Shown: positions 1 to 7,001, numbered from the stretch's first letter. The stretch is DNA of 7,440 bases from JAWVZH01 sp033722295 (GCA_033722295.1 JAWVZH010000136.1:1-7440), one strand, 5' to 3'. The notes: generated by a model not told the origin, from the sequence alone. Numbers and translations: made by a program.

Positions 1-1467
1 CTGCGAACAAGTATTTTCGACCATCTGAGCGGATTGCATCCTCAATATTTTGACAAAACACCAATAGGACAGTCGACAACCCGAACCATTAATGATACCG
101 AAACGATCAATACAATGGTCTCACAAGGTGTCATTCCCATGATCGCTGACATCCTCACCCTTGTTGCTTTTTTTATCGCCATGATCATTACGAGCGTCAA
201 GCTCACATTTATTGTTCTACTGGTGATACCCCTTTTGATAATTGCGAGTCGAGTTTTTACGAATAAGGTGCGTGCGGCCTATCAGAGGTTGCGTAATGAG
301 CTGGCCAAAATGAATACGTTTTTGCAGGAACGCATCTCCGGCATGCAGATCATTCAGATCTTCAATGCTGAGAAGCAGGAAATGGAAAAATTCAAGAAGA
401 TCAACCGGGCCTATACACAGGAAAACATCAACAATATTTTCTACTACGCCATATTTTTTCCGGTTGTAGAGGTCCTGTCCGCTTTCGCGTTGGCTTTGAT
501 GGTTTGGTGGGGAGGCCGCGGCGTACTGGACGGGTCCATCTCATTGGGTGATCTGGTTGCTTTTCCCTTGTTCCTTTCGGGCATGTTCCGCCCAATCAGG
601 ATGCTGGCCGATAAGTTTAACTATCTCCAATTAGGCATGGTAGCTACAGACAGGGTTTTCAAAGCACTCGATATAGAGAACAACCTCGACAATGCCGGCA
701 CCATTCAAACGGACAAGTTAAAGGGCCATATAGAATACAGGGACGTTCATTTCTCTTACAATGAAGATGAAGAAGTACTTAAGGGTGTCAACTTCGAAAT
801 CCCTGCCGGCCAATCCCTGGCAATCGTAGGCAGCACAGGGTCAGGCAAAACAACCATAATAAATCTACTGGGACGGTTATATGATATAAAAGAAGGTGAT
901 ATCCTTATAGACGGGGTCTCTATCAGGGATTACGACCTCTTCTCGATAAGGCAGAAGATGGCTGTTGTCCTGCAGGACGTATTTCTATTCGGTGGAACGA
1001 TCCTCGACAATATCCGACTGATGGAGCCGAGTATCAGCGAAGAGGAGATCATCGAAGCTTCCAAAAAAATAGGCGCCCATCCGTTTTTCGAAAAACTTCC
1101 CGGTGGATATCATTTCAAAGTGATGGAAAGAGGTGGCAACCTCTCTTTGGGGCAAAGGCAATTGATATCCTTCGTACGCGCCCTAGTGTTCGATCCGGAT
1201 ATTTTGATCCTGGACGAAGCGACTTCTTCGATCGACGTGGAAACCGAAGCCGTAATCCAGCATGCCATCGAAAAGTTGATCACTAAGCGAACCAGTATCA
1301 TTATCGCTCACAGGCTGTCTACGGTCAAAAAAGCAGACCGTATTTTGGTGATGAAGAAGGGTAAGATCGTTCAATCCGGCACACATGAAGAGTTAATTGC
1401 CGAGACTGATGGATTGTATTTTCAACTCAATCAAATGCAAATCAAGGATCTTGCGATCCAGGAATGA
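1..1467 (+). CDS. ABC exporter, fused permease and ATPase (subfamily B / MsbA-like), 5' end missing
   Basis: This is a half-size ABC exporter of the inner membrane with the permease fused to the ATPase; two copies would form a pump for a lipid, drug or other hydrophobic cargo. The frame is open from the left edge, so the gene is truncated; 488 residues are visible, and full-length relatives have about 580-620, so the first one or two membrane helices are missing. Visible parts: hydrophobic helices near residues 44-63, 68-85, 147-173 and 180-195; then the ATPase domain with Walker A GSTGSGKTT (829-855), Q-loop glutamine (973-975), signature LSLGQRQ (1141-1161), Walker B ILILDEATSSID (1201-1236) and the H-loop histidine (1309-1311). 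All catalytic elements are intact, including the glutamate after Walker B. The signature has Leu in place of the first Gly of LSGGQ. The cargo cannot be read from the sequence; the glycosyltransferase downstream hints at an envelope substrate. Confidence 0.93.
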   Translation: MRTSIFDHLSGLHPQYFDKTPIGQSTTRTINDTETINTMVSQGVIPMIADILTLVAFFIAMIITSVKLTFIVLLVIPLLIIASRVFTNKVRAAYQRLRNELAKMNTFLQERISGMQIIQIFNAEKQEMEKFKKINRAYTQENINNIFYYAIFFPVVEVLSAFALALMVWWGGRGVLDGSISLGDLVAFPLFLSGMFRPIRMLADKFNYLQLGMVATDRVFKALDIENNLDNAGTIQTDKLKGHIEYRDVHFSYNEDEEVLKGVNFEIPAGQSLAIVGSTGSGKTTIINLLGRLYDIKEGDILIDGVSIRDYDLFSIRQKMAVVLQDVFLFGGTILDNIRLMEPSISEEEIIEASKKIGAHPFFEKLPGGYHFKVMERGGNLSLGQRQLISFVRALVFDPDILILDEATSSIDVETEAVIQHAIEKLITKRTSIIIAHRLSTVKKADRILVMKKGKIVQSGTHEELIAETDGLYFQLNQMQIKDLAIQE

Positions 1468-1500
1468 AAACTTATAGCGCCATTAATCAGTTAAATAAGT

Positions 1501-1977
1501 ATGAGTAGGTTTCATTTTTACAGATCTTCTGGAGGAATCGGTCAGGTACTTCTCGGTGGATTGATCCTGGTCGGATTATTTATAGGTCTTTTTTGGCTGG
1601 CAAGAGGCATCTTCACTATTCTTGCCTACCTCGCTCCATTTTTGATCATTGCGGCACTCCTTATTAACTATAAAGTTGTCACTGGCTATTTGAAATGGCT
1701 GTGGTCCACCTTACTTCGAGATCCATTGATGGGAATCATCTACATCGTACTTTCTTTTTTCGGCTTTCCCATTGTCTCTGCATATCTTTTATTTAAGGCT
1801 TTGGCAGGAAGGCGAATTGAGCGTATAAAAAAAGATCAGCAATATTATCAGGAGTACCGCTCATACAATTCTCCTGACACGATAGAAGCAGAATATGAGG
1901 TACTGGAGGAGGATGGTGATGGAGAAAGAGAAAAAGAGGACATCGAACGCTACGAAAAGCTTTTTAACTCAGATTAA
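1501..1977 (+). CDS. Unrecognised small membrane protein with charged C-terminal tail
   Basis: I do not recognise a family for this 158-residue protein. It has a short basic N-terminus, two closely spaced hydrophobic segments (about residues 14-34 and 37-57), a third (about 76-101), and then a cytoplasm-like tail of about 55 residues. The tail starts basic (RRIERIKK, from 104) and becomes strongly acidic (Glu/Asp-rich from about 128). The ATG at 1501 is the first start after an in-frame TAA at 1492; there is only an A-rich leader, as is common in Bacteroidota. It begins 33 bases after the ABC exporter and ends in tandem stops (TAATAA, 1975-1980) 12 bases before the glycosyltransferase, so it is very likely co-transcribed with both. 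A scaffold or accessory role for its neighbours is only an inference. Codon usage looks like that of the neighbours, which supports a real gene. Confidence 0.85.
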   Translation: MSRFHFYRSSGGIGQVLLGGLILVGLFIGLFWLARGIFTILAYLAPFLIIAALLINYKVVTGYLKWLWSTLLRDPLMGIIYIVLSFFGFPIVSAYLLFKALAGRRIERIKKDQQYYQEYRSYNSPDTIEAEYEVLEEDGDGEREKEDIERYEKLFNSD

Positions 1978-1989
1978 TAAACAAGAGAA

Positions 1990-3105
1990 TTGCAGGCATT
2001 ATTTGTAATACTCTCGATCATTGCGATTTGTATTTACGTTTTTGTAATAGGGAGGTATATCTATTACTGGAAACGTATTGAACATGCCGAGGACACTTTA
2101 GCTTCTGAAATACTTCCGCCGGTTACGGTCATTATCCCCTTCCGGAATGAGTCTCAGCATCTCCAGCCCTTGATCGACGACCTTTCTGCTCAGATATATC
2201 CCGAAGGCAAACTCGAAATTCTCCTGATCGATGATCATTCAAGCGATTATGAGATCGATGTTCTTTCTCTTGAAGACCATAGGATCTCAATATTAAAGTG
2301 TCCACATGACAGATTTGGGAAAAAATCGGCTCTTGAATTTGGCTTGTACAATGCCAGCCATGATGTGGTCTTGTTCTCAGATGCCGATACCCGACGCTAT
2401 GATCATTGGGTTCGGACCATGGCCTCTGCCTTGAAGTCTTCAGGCAAAGAAATGGTCGGTGGGCCTGTCTATTCACAACAGGCCTCCAGGGACTATCAGC
2501 AATATTATGACCTTGAACTTGCTGCCTTTGCAGTCATAACCGGTGGAGCGATTGGCGGAGATCTACACGCCATGGCGAATGGTGCGAACATCATACTTCA
2601 TAAATCTGCTCTTCCGACCACAGATCCTTTTAAAGCCAGTCTGTCAGCCTCTGGAGATGACATCTTCTTGGCCGATTTTTTCGCAGAAAAGAACAAACTT
2701 GGATACTGCAAACGGCCAGATGCTATTGTCACAACATTTCCTCCTGAGAATTACCAGGCTTTCATAAGTCAGAAATTAAGATGGGCATCCAAGAACAAAT
2801 GGCTTGAAGGCCAGCATGCTCAAATTGCCCTGAGCACATTGATCGCTGTACCCGTGCTCATCCTCCTATCTCCTCTTATCGCGCTTTTTTATGGCACCCA
2901 GGCACTATGGACGGGTGTTGTTATTTTTCTCATTAAATGCGCTATAGAGTATGCCCTGGTCAACCAGGGATTAAAATTGGTAGACAGATCGACCGACTTT
3001 TACACAGTGGTGAAAATGCAACTCATCAATTTCAGAATAACCCTGGCTGTCATAGGCCAGCAACTTACCGGACATCAGGTGAGGTGGAAAGGAAGAAATA
3101 TTTAA
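1990..3105 (+). CDS. Membrane-anchored family 2 glycosyltransferase
   Basis: This GT-A fold glycosyltransferase (371 residues) would transfer a sugar from a nucleotide sugar to a lipid or polysaccharide acceptor at the inner membrane. In order: an N-terminal membrane helix (about 3-22); the first strand PVTVIIPFRNE (44-54); nucleotide-binding LLIDDHSSD (78-86); the metal-binding DAD at 131-133; an acidic GDD at 222-224; and QKLRW (261-265), the counterpart of the (Q/R)xxRW motif of processive and related GT2 enzymes. Two more hydrophobic segments follow (about 281-301 and 306-324), so the catalytic domain sits between membrane anchors. The start is TTG at 1990: the frame has stops at 1975 and 1978, and no ATG, GTG or other TTG precedes the conserved domain without losing the first helix. 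The sugar and acceptor cannot be assigned. It is the last gene of the three-gene + strand run and converges on gyrB. Confidence 0.9.
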   Translation: MQALFVILSIIAICIYVFVIGRYIYYWKRIEHAEDTLASEILPPVTVIIPFRNESQHLQPLIDDLSAQIYPEGKLEILLIDDHSSDYEIDVLSLEDHRISILKCPHDRFGKKSALEFGLYNASHDVVLFSDADTRRYDHWVRTMASALKSSGKEMVGGPVYSQQASRDYQQYYDLELAAFAVITGGAIGGDLHAMANGANIILHKSALPTTDPFKASLSASGDDIFLADFFAEKNKLGYCKRPDAIVTTFPPENYQAFISQKLRWASKNKWLEGQHAQIALSTLIAVPVLILLSPLIALFYGTQALWTGVVIFLIKCAIEYALVNQGLKLVDRSTDFYTVVKMQLINFRITLAVIGQQLTGHQVRWKGRNI

Positions 3106-3160
3106 AGAATATGACACGCCAAGAACTTGAAGTCGCGGACTGAGTCGCTCGAATTCCCTA

Positions 3161-5101
3161 TCACACATCTACATTGGCGTAGGTGGCATTCTCCTCGATA
3201 AACTTACGCCTTGGAGGAACCTCATCACCCATTAGCATGACAAAATATTTGTCAGCATTTATGGCATCTTCAATGGTTACCTGTCGGAGGATGCGCTCAT
3301 CCGGATCCATTGTGGTTTCCCAAAGTTGATCGGCATTCATCTCTCCAAGCCCCTTATATCTTTGCACCTTGATACCGCCAGCTTCAGATCCGCCGAACTG
3401 CTCGATGGCCTCTTTACGTTCTTGCTCGTTAAAGCAGTATACAGAAGTACTGCCCTTTTTAACCTGATACAATGGTGGCTGAGCGATATAGACATGACCA
3501 TTTTCGATCAGTTCAGTCATATAGCGGTAGAAAAACGTCAGGATCAGGGTCACGATGTGACTGCCGTCTACATCAGCATCACACATGATGATGATCTTGT
3601 GATATCGCAACTTTTCTGTATTCAACACTCTTTCCCCTTCTTTCTCTTCGATTCGCACACCCAGCGCGGTGAACATGTTCTTGATCTCCTCATTTTCGTA
3701 GATCTTGTGTTCAAGGGCTTTTTCAACATTCAGGATCTTTCCCCTCAATGGGAGTATGGCCTGAAACACACGGTCACGGCCCTGCTTGGCAGTACCACCT
3801 GCTGAATCACCCTCTACGAGGAAGATCTCAGACACATTTGGATCCCTCGAACTGCAGTCCGCCAGTTTTCCAGGCAACCCGGAGCCAGTGAGTACATTCT
3901 TTCGCTGCACCAGTTCACGTGCCTTTCTTGCAGCATGACGTGCAGTAGCTGCAACGATCACCTTGTCGATGATCATCTTTGCATTCTTGGGGTTCTCTTC
4001 GAGATAATATCGTAAAACTTCTCCCACAGCTCGACTGACGATACCGGTAACTTCGGAATTACCGAGCTCGCCTTTCGTTTGACCTTTGAACTGTGGCTCA
4101 GGGACTTTTACCGATACAATGGACGTGAGTCCTTCCCGAAAGTCCTCGGCAGAGATCTGAAACTTGAGTTTGTTGAACAATCCATTCTTTTCTGCATAGT
4201 TCTTGAACTCTCTGGTAACCGCACGCCGGAATCCTCCGACATGAGTACCACCCTCACGGGTGTTGATATTATTAACGAAAGAATATATATTCTCGGAAAA
4301 AGACGTGTTATACTGCATGGCAACCTCGACCTCTACATTCTCCTCTTTACCCACTACATAGATCGGGTCTTCGATCAGAGGGGTCCGGGTCTCGTCGACA
4401 TATCTGACGAATTCCTTGAGGCCTCCTTCAGAAAAGAACTCCTCCCTCTTCGGCTCTCCGTCAACTTTAACGCGCTCATCTAACAGAGTCAACTTCAATC
4501 CGGCATTCAGAAATGCCATCTCCCTCAATCTGTTGGCAAGGGTTTCAAACTTGTATTCGATCAATTCGAAGATCTCGGGATCAGGTCGAAAGGTCACCTT
4601 GGTACCCGTACTTTCGGTCTTTCCTATTTCCTCCACACCGGAGGTAGGTTTCCCTCTTTCATATGTCTGCCGCCAAACTTTTCCTTCCCTGTTAACTGTT
4701 GCCGTTAGTGTTTCGGATAAAGCGTTCACACAGGAGACACCCACCCCGTGCAGTCCTCCGGAAACCTTGTATGAGTCCTTGTCGAACTTACCTCCCGCAT
4801 GAAGTACTGTCATGACCACCTCAAGAGCTGACTTTTTCAGCTTTTCATGCATGCCTACCGGGATACCACGACCATCATCCTCCACTGTGATACTGTTATC
4901 CTCATGAATGGTGAGCTGAATATTGTCACAATATCCCGCCAGGTGCTCATCGATGGAGTTATCTATGACCTCCCACACGAGATGATGCAGACCCTTGGTA
5001 TCCGTACTCCCGATGTACATTCCGGGGCGCTTTCTTACCGCCTCGAGCCCTTCCAAAGCCTGGATACTACTCGCACCGTAATTTTTCTTTTGTTCGGCCA
5101 T
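3161..5101 (-). CDS. gyrB: DNA gyrase subunit B
   Basis: This is the ATPase subunit of DNA gyrase, which with GyrA introduces negative supercoils. It has 646 residues, the length of the short GyrB type without the roughly 165-residue insertion of the E. coli protein. GHKL ATPase: EVIDNS with catalytic Glu44 and Mg-binding Asn48, DDGRGIP (75-81), GGLHGVG (115-121). Transducer: the QTK loop at 341-343. TOPRIM: EGDSAGG (430-436) and DADVDG (508-513) with metal-binding aspartates. C-terminal GyrA-contact region: QRYKGLGEMN (580-589), followed by a QLWETTMDP stretch typical of GyrB rather than ParE. Arg144 matches the aminocoumarin-contact arginine (Arg136 in E. coli) by local alignment. The ATG at 5099-5101 follows an in-frame TGA four codons upstream, so the start is secure. 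It is transcribed away from tsaE from its own promoter and ends 55 bases from the converging glycosyltransferase gene. Confidence 0.98.
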   Translation of the reverse strand: MAEQKKNYGASSIQALEGLEAVRKRPGMYIGSTDTKGLHHLVWEVIDNSIDEHLAGYCDNIQLTIHEDNSITVEDDGRGIPVGMHEKLKKSALEVVMTVLHAGGKFDKDSYKVSGGLHGVGVSCVNALSETLTATVNREGKVWRQTYERGKPTSGVEEIGKTESTGTKVTFRPDPEIFELIEYKFETLANRLREMAFLNAGLKLTLLDERVKVDGEPKREEFFSEGGLKEFVRYVDETRTPLIEDPIYVVGKEENVEVEVAMQYNTSFSENIYSFVNNINTREGGTHVGGFRRAVTREFKNYAEKNGLFNKLKFQISAEDFREGLTSIVSVKVPEPQFKGQTKGELGNSEVTGIVSRAVGEVLRYYLEENPKNAKMIIDKVIVAATARHAARKARELVQRKNVLTGSGLPGKLADCSSRDPNVSEIFLVEGDSAGGTAKQGRDRVFQAILPLRGKILNVEKALEHKIYENEEIKNMFTALGVRIEEKEGERVLNTEKLRYHKIIIMCDADVDGSHIVTLILTFFYRYMTELIENGHVYIAQPPLYQVKKGSTSVYCFNEQERKEAIEQFGGSEAGGIKVQRYKGLGEMNADQLWETTMDPDERILRQVTIEDAINADKYFVMLMGDEVPPRRKFIEENATYANVDV

Positions 5102-5124
5102 TTTATCAAGTCATTATTAAGCCG

Positions 5125-5132
5125 CAAAGATA
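5125..5132 (-). promoter_or_regulatory. Bacteroidota-type -7 promoter element for gyrB
   Basis: Read on the - strand this is TATCTTTG, an exact match to the TAnnTTTG -7 consensus of the Bacteroidota housekeeping sigma factor. Its downstream edge is 23 bases from the gyrB ATG, so the leader would be short, about 15-20 bases. I see no good TTG at the usual 19-21 base spacing; the nearest TTG upstream lies about 25 bases away, so the -33 half is weak or absent. Confidence 0.7.
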
Positions 5133-5177
5133 CGAAATAATGGGTGCTTTATAGCTCCAAACACCATCTAAAACCCT

Positions 5178-5185
5178 TTAATTTG
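5178..5185 (+). promoter_or_regulatory. Possible weak -7 element for tsaE
   Basis: The sequence TTAATTTG matches TAnnTTTG at all but the second position and lies 46 bases before the tsaE start, in the divergent region shared with gyrB. No convincing -33 element stands 19-21 bases upstream. It is the best candidate in a region that must contain a promoter for tsaE, but the match alone is weak. Confidence 0.3.
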
Positions 5186-5209
5186 CAGGAGATTAGACAT
5201 TATTTATTC

Positions 5210-5229
5210 CTCAATGCGATATCATTGAG
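5210..5229 (+). repeat. Perfect 7-bp inverted repeat directly before the tsaE start
   Basis: CTCAATG (5210-5216) and CATTGAG (5223-5229) are exact reverse complements separated by six bases (CGATAT). The right arm ends two bases before the tsaE ATG. In RNA it could form a hairpin covering the ribosome entry site; in DNA it could be an operator-like palindrome. No T-run follows, so it is not an intrinsic terminator. Confidence 0.6.
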
Positions 5230-5231
5230 AA

Positions 5232-5678
5232 ATGAGCTTTAATTCCTATTCCATATCATCGTTTAAAGACTACGAACCCATCAATGAGTGGTTGGCCAAC
5301 CAGTTGGGGAAATACCCCATAGTGGCGCTCACTGGCGATCTTGGTTCAGGCAAGACAACTTTTATCCAGCAATTCTGCGAATCACATTTCGATATAGACG
5401 AGGTCAGCTCACCTACCTATGCCATAATAAATGTATATCAGGGATATTCAGACAACGGCAACCTGGAGGTCACACATGTAGACCTGTACAGGTTGAATGA
5501 CCTGGAAGAAGCTTTAGAGATCGGAATGGAAGATGTCCTGGAGTCCTCAGAACCCGTATTTATCGAATGGCCCGAATTGATAGAGCCCTTGTTGGGCAGT
5601 TTTATTCACATCCATTTGGAAGCCTCTCCGGCTTCGGGACGTCAGATCTCTCTAAGGGTCGTAAATGACCAGACTTGA
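5232..5678 (+). CDS. tsaE: tRNA t6A37 threonylcarbamoylation ATPase TsaE
   Basis: TsaE is the small cytoplasmic P-loop ATPase that works with TsaB and TsaD to make N6-threonylcarbamoyladenosine at position 37 of tRNAs reading ANN codons. The 148-residue length is normal for the family. Visible motifs: Walker A GDLGSGKTT (35-43), the family hallmark SSPTYAIINVY (59-69), HVDLYRL (82-88) and the Walker B-like VFIEWPE (109-115). The ATG at 5232 is the first start after an in-frame TGA at 5226 and needs no strong Shine-Dalgarno. It is divergent from gyrB across 130 bases and is followed after 80 bases by the alanine dehydrogenase gene on the same strand; from memory, tsaE next to this type of alanine dehydrogenase is a recurring arrangement in Bacteroidota. 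I see no terminator between them, so partial co-transcription is possible. Confidence 0.95.
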   Translation: MSFNSYSISSFKDYEPINEWLANQLGKYPIVALTGDLGSGKTTFIQQFCESHFDIDEVSSPTYAIINVYQGYSDNGNLEVTHVDLYRLNDLEEALEIGMEDVLESSEPVFIEWPELIEPLLGSFIHIHLEASPASGRQISLRVVNDQT

Positions 5679-5710
5679 TCATTCTGACCTTATTTCCGTA
5701 GGAATAGCCC

Positions 5711-5718
5711 TATCTTAG
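5711..5718 (+). promoter_or_regulatory. Candidate -7 promoter element for ald
   Basis: TATCTTAG differs from the Bacteroidota TAnnTTTG -7 consensus at one position and lies 40 bases before the ald ATG, in the 80-base gap after tsaE. It would give a leader of about 30-35 bases. The upstream TTATTT about 21 bases away is a poor -33 match. A promoter here would allow ald to be expressed apart from tsaE. Confidence 0.4.
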
Positions 5719-5758
5719 CCATAAGGCTTAAAATACCCTTTTCAACGAAAGTGCAAGT

Positions 5759-6979
5759 ATGGGAGGATCAGGACAAAATCCGTACAGCTTATCATCAGAA
5801 CGATTACTTCCCAGAGAAGAGAAAGTTTTGGTTAGCGAGAAACAAAAACAGAGGGTCATAGGCATTCCCAAGGAAGATTCTGTTCACGAACACAGGGTCG
5901 CTTTGATCCCTCATTCCATCAGGACGATAGTAGGTAAAGGGCACAGAGTGATTGTTGAACGAGGAGCCGGGAAGGACTCCAATTATGATGACCACGAATA
6001 TTCGGAGGCGGGTGCTGAGATCGTGGACGACAAAAAATCGGTTTTTGAAGCCAATATGATCGCCAAGGTTTCTCCTCCCACCCTGGATGAGATCGACTTC
6101 TTGAGCCCTGGTCAGATCATCATCTCACCCCTTCAAATTCCTATCATCACCGACGAGTATATCGATGCCATGCTGGACAAGCGAGTCATCGCCATCGCCA
6201 TGGAGTATCTGCAGACTCGGGACGGCACATTTCCACTGGTTCGCATATTGAGCGAGATTGCCGGTTACAGTGCCGTGCTGACGGCTGCAGAACTACTCAG
6301 CAACACGCGAGGAGGACGGGGAACGCTTCTGGGTGGCGTATCTGGTGTGCCTCCCGGCAAGGTTATTATTCTGGGAGCAGGTGTTGTGGGAGAGTACGCC
6401 ACCCGGGCAGCCCTCGGGCTTGGAGCTTCCGTTCGGATCTTTGACGACGATATGCATAAACTCATGCGAATACAACAAATGCTTGGCAGGCCCTTGCATA
6501 CTTCATCGCTCAATTCGGCGTATCTGGAGTATCAGTTGACAAGTGCAGATGTCGTCATAGGTGCTATTCACAGTAAAACAGGCAGGACCAATATCGTGGT
6601 GACGGAAGAGATGGTCATGAAGATGAAACCAGGTGCCGTCATCGTTGATGTGAGCATAGATCAGGGTGGATGCTTTGAGACTTCTGAGGTGACAAGCCAT
6701 GCCCATCCCACCTTCATCAAGCACGATGTCATTCACTACTGTGTTCCCAATATAGCCTCGAAGGTCTCCCGTACCGCTTCTGTGGCGATGAGCAATACTA
6801 TTACACCTATTCTATTGGAAACGGGAGAAGCCGGATCTTTCGATCAATTGCTGTATGATAATGCGGGTCTCCGAAATGGCGTCTACACATACAAAGGCAA
6901 ATTGACCAATGAATACCTCAGTCAGAGATTTGGAAAGAAATTTACAGACCTCAATCTCTTGCTGACCTCCGGTCTCTGA
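5759..6979 (+). CDS. ald: Alanine dehydrogenase, Bacteroidota type
   Basis: This is a cytoplasmic NAD-dependent enzyme of the AlaDH/PNT family, expected to interconvert L-alanine and pyruvate plus ammonia. It has 406 residues against about 370 for the B. subtilis enzyme; the extra length is mostly an N-terminal extension of about 31 residues before the first strand (VIGIPKE, 33-39). Recalled alignment to known enzymes places the pyruvate-binding Arg at 46 (HRVALIP), Lys at 103 (IAKVSPP), the Rossmann GAGVVG at 206-211, the NAD-ribose acidic residue near 229 and catalytic Asp at 301 (VDVSIDQGG). The usual catalytic His96 position is Gln126 (SPLQI). IHYCVPNIASKVSRTAS (325-341) is the conserved C-terminal block. 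The ATG at 5759 is chosen because the upstream codons lack another good start and relatives also carry an LLPREE-like extension. The family also contains transhydrogenase alpha subunits, but the DQGG block and overall length favour alanine dehydrogenase. Confidence 0.9.
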   Translation: MGGSGQNPYSLSSERLLPREEKVLVSEKQKQRVIGIPKEDSVHEHRVALIPHSIRTIVGKGHRVIVERGAGKDSNYDDHEYSEAGAEIVDDKKSVFEANMIAKVSPPTLDEIDFLSPGQIIISPLQIPIITDEYIDAMLDKRVIAIAMEYLQTRDGTFPLVRILSEIAGYSAVLTAAELLSNTRGGRGTLLGGVSGVPPGKVIILGAGVVGEYATRAALGLGASVRIFDDDMHKLMRIQQMLGRPLHTSSLNSAYLEYQLTSADVVIGAIHSKTGRTNIVVTEEMVMKMKPGAVIVDVSIDQGGCFETSEVTSHAHPTFIKHDVIHYCVPNIASKVSRTASVAMSNTITPILLETGEAGSFDQLLYDNAGLRNGVYTYKGKLTNEYLSQRFGKKFTDLNLLLTSGL

Positions 6980-7001
6980 ATTCAGGGTATCCTGAATTTT
7001 T
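6979..7001 (+). terminator. Intrinsic terminator of ald, overlapping the 3' end of recX
   Basis: AATTCAGG (6979-6986), loop GTAT (6987-6990) and CCTGAATT (6991-6998) form a perfect 8-bp stem with a tetraloop, running directly into a five-T tract (6997-7001). The stem begins at the last base of the ald stop codon. The T-run lies on the + strand only, so it should end ald transcripts; read on the - strand the same hairpin is followed by CAGAGA, a poor terminator for recX. The stem is moderately AT-rich, so efficiency is uncertain. Confidence 0.65.

Noticed and set aside
2132..2476. 114-codon open frame on the - strand inside the glycosyltransferase gene
   Set aside because: The + strand frame carries clear GT2 motifs throughout this stretch; the antisense product is rich in Arg, His and Ser with no plausible fold.
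3111..3143. Ten-codon frame MTRQELEVAD between the glycosyltransferase and gyrB
   Set aside because: It is too short to assess, has no clear ribosome site, and its following sequence shows no continuation in any frame. It could be a remnant, but nothing supports that.
3326..3805. 159-codon open frame on the + strand opposite gyrB
   Set aside because: It lies wholly antisense to a strongly conserved region of gyrB, its translation shows no recognisable motif, and long antisense frames are a common by-product of codon bias.
4079..4802. Two overlapping open frames (134 and 128 codons) on the + strand opposite gyrB
   Set aside because: Both are antisense to the gyrB ATPase and transducer coding region, overlap each other, and have no domain-like features or start context.
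5717..5728. AGCC-ATAA-GGCT hairpin in the ald upstream region as a tsaE terminator
   Set aside because: The stem is only four base pairs and no T-run follows; it also overlaps the likely transcription start of ald.
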